NCBI GenBank assembly: GCA_902806565.1
Contig: CADCXA010000031.1
Location: 1,984,001-2,048,000, forward strand
Direction: 5' to 3'
DNA: 64,000 bases
Source: Hypoxylon rubiginosum
Lineage: Eukaryota; Ascomycota; Sordariomycetes; Xylariales; Hypoxylaceae
The notes under the pieces are model-generated. The model made no database searches. It saw only the letters and a list, made by a program, of their open reading frames with translations, and had not been told where the DNA came from. Positions 37,680 to 49,500 of this stretch are shown here, in pieces; positions within the stretch are counted from its first letter, which is position 1; each line of letters opens with the position of its first letter. The position numbers and the translations under genes are program-made.

Positions 37680-38681
37680 ATGGCGAGCCTTGGGTCACTT
37701 ACCACTGTCTTCACGCCGAGCGGCACCGGCTGCCAATCCACACATATCGGCATTGGGGGTGCGACTTGGATACAGCAAGGAACCGTCAGCGACTGTTTTC
37801 CTTCGAATTTTCGCCCGCAAAATGGCTATTACTATTCCCCGGGAATCTGCCCACAAAGCATGACCTACGCATGCAGGGTGGGTGTGGGATTAGGCTCGTC
37901 AATAATCACCGCCGCTACGTGTTGTCCGAGGTGCGTTATGTCCCATAGCACTCGGGATTTTGAGAAAGAGAAGAGGAGGAAAACTAGAATTAGTTCGCAT
38001 GCCTAAGGTACTAATCAGCACCTGTTGGATAGCGGATTTACGTGTCGTGTAGGCATAGAGACTGGTGATCCCAATGCCTGTGGCTCAACCATGACCTCCG
38101 ATAGTTCTTATATAGTCGACGTCCTCACGTACTCAACTGGATCGCCAACAAAAGTCGGTACAACTTCCGCATTTTATCGGGCAGGAAATCCGGTCTTTGC
38201 AAAAGGACTCGTGGTGTGGAGGGCCGCAACTGACGCCGAGTGGCCCGCTTCAGCTACGGCATTTGCCACTCTTTCGACTACGAGTACTCCAACCAGTAGT
38301 CCAACATTAACCGGACCTATAACCCCTGCTGTGACGGAAAGTGTGCCAGCAGCGACAAGTACAGGCAGCTTAGGAAATAGTACGACTTCTGCTTCTATTA
38401 CTGTCCAGACTGCTTCCTCAACATCAAGTACTGAAGCTCGGATTGGCCTCGTCGTCGGTATATCACTGGGCGTCCTCGTGTTCATCGGTGCTGTCGTAGC
38501 AGCGTATCTTTTCGGCAAACGAAAGAAGCACGGCCTCCGCGACAAGCCAGCCCTTAGCGTCGGTACCAGCGAGGAAGGGCAAGATTTGACTATTCCCAAT
38601 TACGAGCTTGAGGAGCAGAGAAGAACGGTGGAGTTGTCGTCGCGGAGGGAGCCTGCTGAGCTAATGGGTTCGGATCATTGA
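37680..38681 (+). CDS. Cys-containing, Ser/Thr-rich single-pass membrane protein
   Basis: Exons 37680-37930 and 38033-38681 join in phase (AG|C) to 299 residues. The intron has donor GTGCGT, a CTAAT branch site and acceptor ATAG. The extracellular part has regularly placed Cys (GTGCQ, SDCFP, GICPQ, ACRVG, ATCCPS, FTCRVG, NACG). A Ser/Thr-rich stalk (about 165-215), one helix (about 222-245, IGLVVGISLGVLVFIGAVVA) and a basic then acidic tail follow. No classic signal peptide is seen at the chosen Met, so an upstream exon may be missing. The family is unknown to me; it belongs to the common fungal class of wall-associated membrane proteins. It faces away from the similar-plan gene at 35212-36469. 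Confidence 0.68.
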
Positions 38682-39259
38682 CAACCTAGCTCATATCACG
38701 GTGGCAGGAAAATCGGTGGTACGAAATATACAACAGCTATTGACCATGAACCGCTTTCTACCATTAAGAGCAACATAAGTTGAACTTCCTTAACTGTCGC
38801 TATAATTGTACCTATTTTATTAAGAACGGAGGCCGGCTAGATAATACTATTCTAGCATCGTAGTGGTATGGGTTAAAGCTATGCGAGATCGGATCGAACG
38901 AAATGTAGCCTAGTTACTCGTGACGAGGAGGCTGTTACGGGTGCCTTTCTGAGAAAATTAGCGATTTCAGCACCAGGAGAAATCAAAATAAGACCGTAAA
39001 CCGGTGAATCACGTGTATCCCTTCTTCTTAGCCCCTTTTTCTTAGCCCCTTTTTCTAATCAACAGCAGTGGATAATTCTGCCACTATAAGCACACCGCCG
39101 TGGATGGCGGTTGCCCTGACAGAACATAATGAATGACATGTGCCATTACCGACGACATCTCCCTTTATAACGAGTGTGATATGAACCCATACCATGGGTC
39201 CAGCTGCTACTAACATCAATACAGACATAATACCCTAAACGCGACAGATCTTAACCCAA
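38682..39259. other. Intergenic
   Basis: No gene is recognised. A short direct repeat, CTTAGCCCCTTTTT twice, lies near 39025-39055. Confidence 0.5.
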
Positions 39260-40768
<1,509 letters not shown>

Positions 40769-41239
40769 CGTGACGACAGAAGTGATCTCTTGGGGTTCTG
40801 TGGAAAGCGACCTGTCAACTTCGACGTCAGTTATACGAACTGACGGTCAATTGAGAGATATCAGTCCTGGTATATCAAAAGGGATAGGTCGCTTAAACGT
40901 TGGCCAACACCAGCTTTCCCCACACCAACTTGACCTTGTAATTCGAAGGGCGTGGGCGGCAATTAAGGCGCAGTGTAATCGGTTAATTCTATTTGATAGA
41001 AAAGCGAATCAATTTTATGAATAACAATACATCAATTTGCAATATTATAGCTTTATGAACATAGGGGAGTTGTCACGCCCTTCGACCTACACCCGGCAAA
41101 CCAGATGGCACTCCTGATCCTTTTCATGGTGCTTCTGTCTCTTGTCTGGAATACTATCGTCTAAATACATTTACACCCACCGTTTTGAACTTTTGGCTAT
41201 TTCCTAGTGTTGTCCATGTAGGAAACTGTCTCTGCCACG
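40769..41239. promoter_or_regulatory. Shared divergent promoter of the MAP2-MAP1 pair
   Basis: This 471-bp interval lies between the two start codons. It contains one perfect dyad near the MAP2 side (listed separately), and its middle is AT-rich (about 40980-41060). Confidence 0.7.
40825..40845. promoter_or_regulatory. Dyad CGTCAGTT-n5-AACTGACG, candidate factor site
   Basis: Exact 8-bp inverted repeat with a 5-bp spacer, 57 bp upstream of the MAP2 ATG. GACGTCA at its left edge is also close to a CRE-like half site. Protein binding is only inferred from the symmetry. Confidence 0.35.
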
Positions 41240-42596
41240 ATGACCGACAATCCATCCGAACCATCACCCAAAAGGAGGTGCCTAGGAGCAGACTGTGCAA
41301 ACGATGCTGGAACTCTGCAATGCCCAACATGTGTAAAGATAGGAATGAAGGATAGTTACTTTTGCTCTCAGAATTGTTTCAAGAGAAATTGGGTTCGTCA
41401 CGTCTCCCCTTCTTTGGATCCTAGGCTCACTGATGTCGTATTGTAGAAAGAACATAAGACCCTGCACGCAGCTACTGGCTTCTACAACCCCTTCCCGACA
41501 TATTCTTTTACCGGACCCCTACGGCCTGTATATCCACTTTCTGCGAGGCGCATCGTCCCCGAATCGATAATGCGCCCTGACTACGCCGAGACTGGCATAC
41601 CAAAGCGCAGACCGGTCCTGAACAGCACGAAAGTCAACATTCTAGATGCAAAGGGTCAGGATGCAATGCGCAAAGTCTGCAGACTAGCCCGAGAAGTACT
41701 GGACATTGTCGCTGCAGAGCTCAGACCGGGAATTACCACAGACTATCTTGATGAGGTTTGTCACCAAGCTTGTATTGAACGAAATGTAAGCGCCACCCCC
41801 TAGCGCCACCTCCTTTAACCACCCTTTAGCCACCCCCTGAAATATCGCATGGTTAAAAGTATTAATTATTTCTATCCTCCGCAGTCCTATCCTTCGCCTT
41901 TGAATTACAATTGCTTTCCCAAATCCATTTGCACTTCTCCTAATGAGGTCATTTGTCACGGAATACCCGATCAGCGGATACTTCTAGATAGTGACATTGT
42001 TAATCTCGACGTCACGCTATACCACGAGGGTTACCACGCCGATCTAAACGAGACCTATTATGTTAGCGACCGAGCGAAAGCAGACCCGGACTCGGTCAGG
42101 GTAGTAGAAACGGCACGAGAATGCTTAAGTGAGGCGATCAAGCACGTGAAGCCCGGCGTACCAATACGGAAGTTTGGTAGCATCATCGAAAAGCACGCGA
42201 AGTCCCGAAATTGTAATGTGGTCAAGACCTGGGGCGGCCATGGTATCAACACCCTTTTTCATTGCCCGCCCTACGTGTCGCACTATAGCAACAATAAGTC
42301 AGTGGGAGTATGTAAACCGGGAATGACTTTTACTATCGAGCCGATAATTGCACTGGGAAAATATCGGGACGTTACTTGGCCGGATAACTGGACTAACACC
42401 ACTATCGATGGCAAACGAACTGCTCAATTCGGTATGTGAAATTGAATTTCGTGTTTATGGCCTGTGGCTAATAGACTCGTACACAGAACACACCGTTCTT
42501 GTGACAGAGACAGGCGTAGAAGTCTTGACTGCGGCAAACGAAAACTCTCCAGGAGGTCCAGTCCCAATGCCGAGGACTGAGAATGTGACGAGCTAA
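41240..42596 (+). CDS. MAP1: Methionine aminopeptidase 1 (type 1)
   Basis: Exons 41240-41392, 41447-41785, 41885-42431 and 42487-42596 join in phase to 382 residues, the normal length. The N-terminus has the paired Cys zinc-finger region of eukaryotic MetAP1 (CLGADC, CPTC, YFCSQNC), which associates with ribosomes in known members. The catalytic domain has metal ligands Asp206, Asp217, His283, Glu316 and Glu347 (the last restored by intron 3: QF-EHTVL). PGGPVPMP closes the protein. The usual TYCGHGI motif reads TWGGHGI here (Trp280, Gly281), replacing a conserved Cys beside the catalytic His. It should remove N-terminal Met cotranslationally. Its divergent pairing with a type 2 gene is unusual. 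Confidence 0.93.
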
Positions 42597-43095
42597 AAGA
42601 TATTAGCAGTGCTACGGGCTTTCCAGTGCGTGGTAAAACCAAAGCGTCTTATCATATGATCGTTATGGTGTACATATCATGATTGGTAGCCGCATTGCAA
42701 GTACTGGCGAAACCTATCCATATCCTGCAACACGATAGTCTCTGGTCTTCAGCAGCATATCCGACGAAAGAATACAAGCTTCTCTTAGAGGGCAGCAACT
42801 ATGAGCCCTCTAGCTACATCAATTTCTGAATGACCCTTTAGCACAGGCATCAAATATTATTGTGGTGATCGCAGCTATTGACTATCACCGTCTATCTGGT
42901 ACTCCTTTTGGAGGAAGATTTATGTATCTCGATTTCAGGCTCATAAGGACCCATCTTTATACAGCTTTTCTTATACTCCTGAACATAGGCTTCGTGAAAC
43001 AGACATCTCAGCTTCAAATGTGAAATTCAACCCTGGTCGGCTTCAGCCTGCCCTATAATACGGCTGGTTAAGACTCATCTGCCCGCAGAATCACC
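42597..43095. other. Intergenic downstream of MAP1
   Basis: No gene is recognised. It ends with the left copy of the 8-bp target duplication of the next element. Confidence 0.5.
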
Positions 43096-43532
43096 CAGCG
43101 GTTGAATCAAATCAATCAAGTCAATCAAAAAACCTTTATTTAGATTGAATAAAGTTAAGCCAAATATATGAATAATATTTAATTAATTGAAGGTATTCGT
43201 AACCAGTCTAATATATACCTAGGTACCTATATATATCTAATTAATAAGAGGGATTTATAGGTCCCAGGACTTATATTAAAAGATAAAAGCCCTTAAAAAT
43301 ACCAAAAATTATTATAACTTTTATTAGGTCTTATAATAAATTATACCCACTAATCACTTCTAAATTAGGTAATTAGTGGGTTTATGCTTCCTTAATTTTG
43401 ACTTATTACCTAATCAATCTGAAAAAAAATTTAATTAATTTGGAGAAAATTTTGAAATTTTCTGATTGGGCGGTCTGAACCAAGTCAAATGTCAATCGAA
43501 CCAATTATATGATTGATTTGATTCAACCGCTG
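43096..43532. mobile_element. hAT-type non-autonomous element (MITE)
   Basis: Perfect 23-bp terminal inverted repeats begin CAGCGGTTGAATCAAATC at 43096 and end at 43532. Both sides carry the exact 8-bp target duplication GAATCACC (43088-43095 and 43533-43540). An 8-bp duplication with CAG-starting termini is typical of the hAT superfamily. The 437-bp interior is AT-rich, has no transposase and contains a smaller hairpin around ACCCACTAAT/ATTAGTGGGT (about 43345-43382). TCAATC-like words recur near both ends. Confidence 0.88.
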
Positions 43533-43591
43533 GAATCACCCAGGTTAGAAGTGGAAAAACTGAAAGCCAACAGACGATAAAATCGCAATTA

Positions 43592-43596
43592 GATAG
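43592..43596. repeat. Target-site duplication GATAG, left copy
   Basis: GATAG directly precedes the left LTR, and the same five bases follow the right LTR at 49941-49945. Confidence 0.9.
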
Positions 43597-43807
43597 TGTT
43601 GGCAGCCTGCGGTTGCCTAGACAGCTGTGGAACATAAGGCATGCAACAAAGGCAGCCGGTGGAATACCGGAGAGTATTCCAGAGATGTAACACTGGTGCC
43701 TACAGCATAGTATTTAGATCGGGTAGATACCCAGCAAGTTTCTTCGCAGTAGCAACGAATCATAGGATCTTTTCCACGAGCGTCCGGATAACCACCTCCC
43801 GGTTATA
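43597..43807 (+). repeat. Left LTR of copia element
   Basis: It starts TGTTGGCAGC and ends CGGTTATA; identical to 49730-49940. Confidence 0.95.
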
Positions 43808-43822
43808 TGGTAGCTCCACCCG
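43808..43822 (+). other. Candidate primer-binding site
   Basis: TGGTAGCTCCACCCG starts immediately after the left LTR. TGG at the start is expected from pairing with the CCA end of a tRNA. The tRNA is probably initiator Met by comparison with other copia elements, not verified. Confidence 0.6.
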
Positions 43823-43893
43823 TATTCTTGTTATTTTTATCGAGAGAAGACAAGGCGTTTGCGTGTCCTTTTGCATCAAGGTATCAGGAACGT

Positions 43894-46557
43894 ATGACTT
43901 CTACTGAACAGAAGCAACGCGTCGTAATCGGCAGACTACAAGAACAGATCGAGAAACAGGACGAGCTGTTGGCACGCTTTACCACCGAGCAAATCCAGTT
44001 TCTGTCAGCTCTGGAAAGGATGAGTGAACTCACACAAGTTAGGGATAATGCCCGCCTCCATGAGGAAAATGTACAGCAGCAGATAGCTGAGCAGGCTGAG
44101 GAGTCACGACTGGCCAAAGCTGCTCCAGCGAAAGCCGCTACACCAGATGTATCGATGAAGTCTGCGGTATCTAACGCAGAACCCGAATCCCCTGCAGAAT
44201 CCTCTGCAGCACCCGTTAGGAAACCCACTGGAAGTCTGATCGACCTAGATTCCAATGAGGACCCCACCGAACAGTCCATCAAAGCACCACCCAAGGCCAT
44301 GGACTACTCTCGGATAATGGAAGTCCTTGAAGGACAAGAATGGCTAATCGAGCAGTTGAGGAAACAAGTCGACAATGCCAACAACAGCCGAGAAGAAGAG
44401 ATTCGACAAGCCGTTGAACAAGCAACAACGGAGAAATTGAAGGGGAAGGAGAAGAGAGAATCCGAATCCCCACTGAACAAGGTAGTAGACTCACGCGAAG
44501 TATCATCAACCAACAGACTCTACAAACCAGGGCGTGACGAAACGCCCGCCGTATCGACCCCGTTTCCCGTCAAGGCGAAGTCGAAGACCCGAGAACCCAC
44601 CCGGGAGCCATCAAAAGCTCAACCAGAGGTTCTATCTTTGGAACCATCCGACTCTGACTCCGAACCTGACGGCGAAACCGTGATCATGAGGAAGTCTTCT
44701 CGATCCTCACACCGAAAGCCTTCGAAAAAGCCTTCAAAGGCGCCGAAACGTCCTCCCAAATCCGACTCCGATACCGATTCCGAGTCCGACCACAAGTCCC
44801 GCAAACCACGAAAGCCCCGCAAGTCGAGCCGTAAGGACGACGAGAAGTCAAGCGACAAGCGCGGCAAGAAGGAGCCGTTAACCAAGAAGTCCTTGAGGCG
44901 GCTCCAGAGAGAACACGAGAATCCCAGTCCCTCGGATTCCAGCTCGCCATCAAGCTCAGACTCGTCCGACTCAGACTCGTACGATTCCGATTCGACTGAC
45001 TCCCATTCCTATCGAAGAAGACACAGAAAACATGGGAAGAAGCCTTCCAAGAAAGATAGGAAGCACAGGTCCTCTAGCAATCGAGCAAAGCTTGATTGGA
45101 AGCACTTCAGCTTCACGTTAGACAAGGAAAATCACCTGATGGGGATCAGCAATTGGGACGTTTATCGAGAAGCCCTCATGCTGAGCTTGGAGAGAATCGG
45201 CTACAGGGAAGACAGAGAGCTTACTATCATTGACGAACTAGACCTGGCAGCAGCCATTTCACGCACCTGCAAGCGACAACCACTGAACCTGGTCAGTGGC
45301 ATGAGGAAGGGTTCCGAAATGCTTAAGACTTTCAGCAAAACGTATGCCTCCTCAGGCAAGGCCCGTCAACGAGAGCTCTGGGACGAACTTCTACAGAAAA
45401 AGTACGAAGGAGGCGATCCCGTTACCTATATCTCCAAGTGGCAACTCGCGCTGCGTAACTGTATGAACGCAGGGCTTAAGTTTGATACCGATCAGCTGGT
45501 TACGATGTTCACTACAAGTGTAAAAGACAAAGCAACCGGCTGGGTCAAGCAAACTCAGTCACTCCTGCGCAAGAACGAGTTCACTTTGCAGGAGATAATG
45601 GACGACTTCGTCAACGAATTCCGAGGCAAGATCGGAAAAGACAACCGCCAGAGCAGCAATAACAATGGCAAGAACAACTCCAACGCTCACAACACTCAGG
45701 CGAACAAAAAGAGGCCTGAGAAACCGTCCAAATTTAAGCACTTGCCAAGCTACGACCCAGACAAAGGCCCCTTGTGTTACGATTGCGGAAAGTACGGTCA
45801 CACAAAGAGAGGTTGCCCCGAATCTAACAAGAAAGGAAAGAAGGGACAGCAACAAAACTCGTCCTCGAACACCACGAGGAAACAGATAAAGAGCGGCAAG
45901 TCGCGACGACAGTCGACTTCCACTTCCGAAGACTTGGCAGGTGGCGGCGGCAGTTTCCACGGCAGAGGAGCGACAGACAACCTGGTTAACGAATATAACA
46001 GGCGTCGTCTCCAAGAGAATCCAGGATACGTGGCCCCAACGGTACAGCCGACGGGACAGAACACACGTTGCAATGCTGCTGGGTCATTCTTCCAGACCTT
46101 CAGCACGGATTCGAGTTACCACACCGAGACTGTAATGAGACAGCAGCTGCTGCTCGATACAGGATCTAACATCCACATCACCAACGACGAAGGAGACTTC
46201 ATCCGAAAGACCGTGATAGATGTCTCGGACAAGGGATACCTTGTTCACACAGGCGGTGGATCAGTATTGGTCACGAAAATGGGCACAGCCCGTTTTGCTC
46301 TGAAGGGACATGATGGCGAAAGGCAATTCGCTACTCTAAACTTCACAGCTTTTGTAGAACGCTTTCCCATCAAGATCTTCTCAGGAGATCTACTATACAG
46401 GGCAGGCGGACGAATCAAGGGAGAGTACGTTTGGAACCCCAACCATACGGTACTCACGAAGCTCGACGTCTTAAAACACAGCTTCTTCCTTCCGCTATTT
46501 GGAAAGCAGGAGCTCACGCTCCCAGAGCCGCCTGCCAGCAACCCGAACGACCAATAG
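43894..46557 (+). CDS. Copia Gag-protease polyprotein
   Basis: The frame is open from 43807, but the first ATG overlaps the LTR/PBS junction, so the Met at 43894 (MTSTEQKQRVV) is the likelier start, giving 887 residues. Order of parts: a coiled-coil N-terminus; a long Ser/Asp/Lys-rich low-complexity region; the capsid-like domain (about KLDWKHFSFTLDKENHLMG to the helical segment ending near FRGKIG); a zinc knuckle CYDCGKYGHTKRGC (C-x2-C-x4-H-x4-C) at nt 45775-45816; and an aspartic protease active site LLLDTGSNIHI at nt 46147-46179. The frame ends in TAG at 46555-46557, directly followed in the same frame by the pol part. Packaging and processing of the virus-like particle are its expected roles. 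Confidence 0.92.
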   Translation: MTSTEQKQRVVIGRLQEQIEKQDELLARFTTEQIQFLSALERMSELTQVRDNARLHEENVQQQIAEQAEESRLAKAAPAKAATPDVSMKSAVSNAEPESPAESSAAPVRKPTGSLIDLDSNEDPTEQSIKAPPKAMDYSRIMEVLEGQEWLIEQLRKQVDNANNSREEEIRQAVEQATTEKLKGKEKRESESPLNKVVDSREVSSTNRLYKPGRDETPAVSTPFPVKAKSKTREPTREPSKAQPEVLSLEPSDSDSEPDGETVIMRKSSRSSHRKPSKKPSKAPKRPPKSDSDTDSESDHKSRKPRKPRKSSRKDDEKSSDKRGKKEPLTKKSLRRLQREHENPSPSDSSSPSSSDSSDSDSYDSDSTDSHSYRRRHRKHGKKPSKKDRKHRSSSNRAKLDWKHFSFTLDKENHLMGISNWDVYREALMLSLERIGYREDRELTIIDELDLAAAISRTCKRQPLNLVSGMRKGSEMLKTFSKTYASSGKARQRELWDELLQKKYEGGDPVTYISKWQLALRNCMNAGLKFDTDQLVTMFTTSVKDKATGWVKQTQSLLRKNEFTLQEIMDDFVNEFRGKIGKDNRQSSNNNGKNNSNAHNTQANKKRPEKPSKFKHLPSYDPDKGPLCYDCGKYGHTKRGCPESNKKGKKGQQQNSSSNTTRKQIKSGKSRRQSTSTSEDLAGGGGSFHGRGATDNLVNEYNRRRLQENPGYVAPTVQPTGQNTRCNAAGSFFQTFSTDSSYHTETVMRQQLLLDTGSNIHITNDEGDFIRKTVIDVSDKGYLVHTGGGSVLVTKMGTARFALKGHDGERQFATLNFTAFVERFPIKIFSGDLLYRAGGRIKGEYVWNPNHTVLTKLDVLKHSFFLPLFGKQELTLPEPPASNPNDQ

Positions 46558-49500
46558 GGACACGAGCTGGTGATGGCACGAGAGATAAACGACCTGAGAG
46601 AGATACTGAAGAAATCTCTAGCCATGTCAACTTCTAGGCTCACAGATGAGGCCATCCAGAAGCTGATACTTTGGCACCGTCGTCTATGCCATCCCAGCAC
46701 AGAGAGAATGAAGTGGTCTATCAAAATGACCACAGGTATCGATTTAGACTTAGCTCTTATTGAACCGTTACCTTGCTATGCGTGTGATCAAGCCAAGATC
46801 ACGAAGATACCTTCAAAGGACCCGCAGTTGCGCGCAGAATACTCGGGAGAAATCACTTGGTGTGATACGGGCTCATTGAAGCCTCAATCGGTAAACGGGG
46901 ACCGCTACTTCACGATGATCGTCGACGATTGTAGCAGATATAGGCACTTCAAGACTCACGTTACGAAAGACAAAGCAGGAGTTATCGTGGAAACGTATCT
47001 CCGTCACAAGTACGAAGCCTTACAGTGCCTACCTGCAAAGGAAGACGGCAGTAGCAGGAGACCGCTGGTACTACGCCTTGACGGCGGAAGAGAATTCGGC
47101 ATGAGCCTTATCGAGAAGGCTTGCCAGGAAATGGCAATTGAACTGATCATTTCCACACCAAAGAATCAGTACCAGAACGGAGTCCCTGAGCGGTCCATTA
47201 GGTTCATCCAGGACTCAGCACGGGTAACTCATATCGCTATGAATATACCCACGTGCTTCTGGAACGACACAATGGAGGCAGCCACCTACGTGACTAACCG
47301 CACGGGTCAGTCAACTGTAGAAGGCGTCACCCCTTATGAGAAGTATATGAGCGATCTTGAACCTCATAAGCCGCACAAACCCGACAACGCACATCTAAGG
47401 ATTATTGGGAGCAGATGCTCCGTCCTTATTGACAAGGAATCCAGGGATGTAGCGGAGAAGATGGAAGCTCGAGGAGCCAAGGGAATTCTACTTGGCTACC
47501 GAGGCCAGCACAACTACCGAGTATGGCTTATCGAGGGAGGTAGATACCTCGATACCCCCCATGTCATCACACAAGAATTCACAGGAGATGACAATGGCGC
47601 TCCAGACCCGAGAGACGTGGTCAGGTCCCTACCTGAGCACGTACAGAAAAGGCTTCGCCACCGAAAGAAAACCACTGAGGTAGGCGTACAGAATAAGGAC
47701 AAGAATATTGTCGAGGAAGATGTCACAGACAGTGACACAGGGTCAAAGCCTAGAAAAAGAGGCAGACCCAAGAAGAAGCGACCAACCGTGCAGTGTTGCG
47801 AAGCTCCAGACGAGCCTGACGTCATCTACGAGACGTTACGGAATATGGACAGTACCCAAGAGGGCGGGAATTACCCGTCAGAGGGCGTGTCCGAAGACGA
47901 TTTTGACAATTTCATCTTCGCAGGCGATGGTGATCCACCTATCACAGCACATTCAGACATGTACAGAGCTCTGATGTGCCACCTCATTGATATCGAGAAG
48001 GAAGACAGCGCTGAAGACGCCATGCAAGACTTCCTCGATACAATGTCCGAAACCTTCAGACTCTTCGAAACCAACATGAATGAGCCTCCATTCAAAGAAG
48101 CCATGAACGGAGCAGAACGAGAGCTGTGGGTACAGGCCATATTCAAGGAGATCCGTGAGAACCTTGAAAGAGGCACGTTCAAGTTTAGTCCTTCCTCCGA
48201 AGCCATTCACGGGCACCTGATCGACGCCAAATGGGTCTTGAAGAAAAAATACCTATCCAACGGAGATCTTGACAAGTTCAAAGCCCGTATCTGTGCGAGA
48301 GGATTCACGCAGAGAAAGGGAGTCGACTACAACGAGACCACGGCTACAACTGCAAGAGCCGCGGCCTGGCGCATGCTGATGGCTCTGGCCGCAGCACACG
48401 GATGGGATATCCTGCAGATAGACTTCATAGCGGCATATCTCAATGGAGACTTGAAGGAACGCATCTTTATGAAGCTGTTCCCTATGCTGAAGGAGTACTT
48501 CGACGCCTATCCGAAAGAACGAAGAATCTATCAGTTCGACGAGAGCAAGATTATCGAGCTGATGAATCCCCTTTACGGATTAAAGCAGGCTGGCCACGCT
48601 TGGCAGATCAAGGTCAGGAAGCTGCTTAAGACACGAGGTTACAAACCCTTAGAAGCAGATGATGCTGTCTATCTCAACCAAGAGACAAGGGATATTATAG
48701 CCTCCTACGTTGACGACTTCCTGCTATTCGGCACAGACGTTCAAAGACTGAAGAACCTGGCAGAAAGTATCAAGAAGGACGTCCCTGTTACAGACCTCGG
48801 CGACGCTGATTGGTTCTTGGGAGTCCGAATCATTCGACCTACTCACAACGGAGAGGTCCGCCTTGATCAGCAACAGTATCTTGAGAGGGCATTGAAGAGC
48901 AGTGGGCTTGAAGATTGCAAGCACACGAGCACGCCTTTCGAACCTAAGAAGCTGGACCACGCAATCCCTAGAGATCGCGGCGAGAGGGCGAATGAGAGAG
49001 AGGTCTACGAATACGCATCTTTGGTAGGAAAGGCCAACTTTGCAGCATGCGTAACTAGGCCAGATATAAGCTACGCTGTATCAACCTGGGCACGCTATAT
49101 GAGCAACCCTTCACCAGAACATTCTGAAGGAATCAAGCGTGTCATGAGATACCTGAAGAAGTCAACCAAGAAGATGATCCGATATAGGAAGCTGACGGAG
49201 GAGCATGAGCACCGGATATTCAACGATATCGGATTACACGGAGCCGTCGATGCTAGCTACGCTGGGGACGCTAGCACAGCGAAATCAACAACCGGATACG
49301 TTTTCTTCTTGGCGGGCGCACCTGTGGCATGGCTATCTAAATTGCAAAACGTGGTAGCACGCAGCTCTGCTGAGGCAGAGTACATAGCTTTGGCTACAGC
49401 CGCTACAGAGGCAGCTTGGATACGCAACTTCCTAGAAGAACTTCAGCTGATGCCTGAAGGACCAATTCCACTGATAAATGACAACATGGCTGCAATCACT

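Noticed and set aside
44619..44885. Antisense frame in the gag gene
   Set aside because: Shadow of the Ser/Asp-rich gag region.
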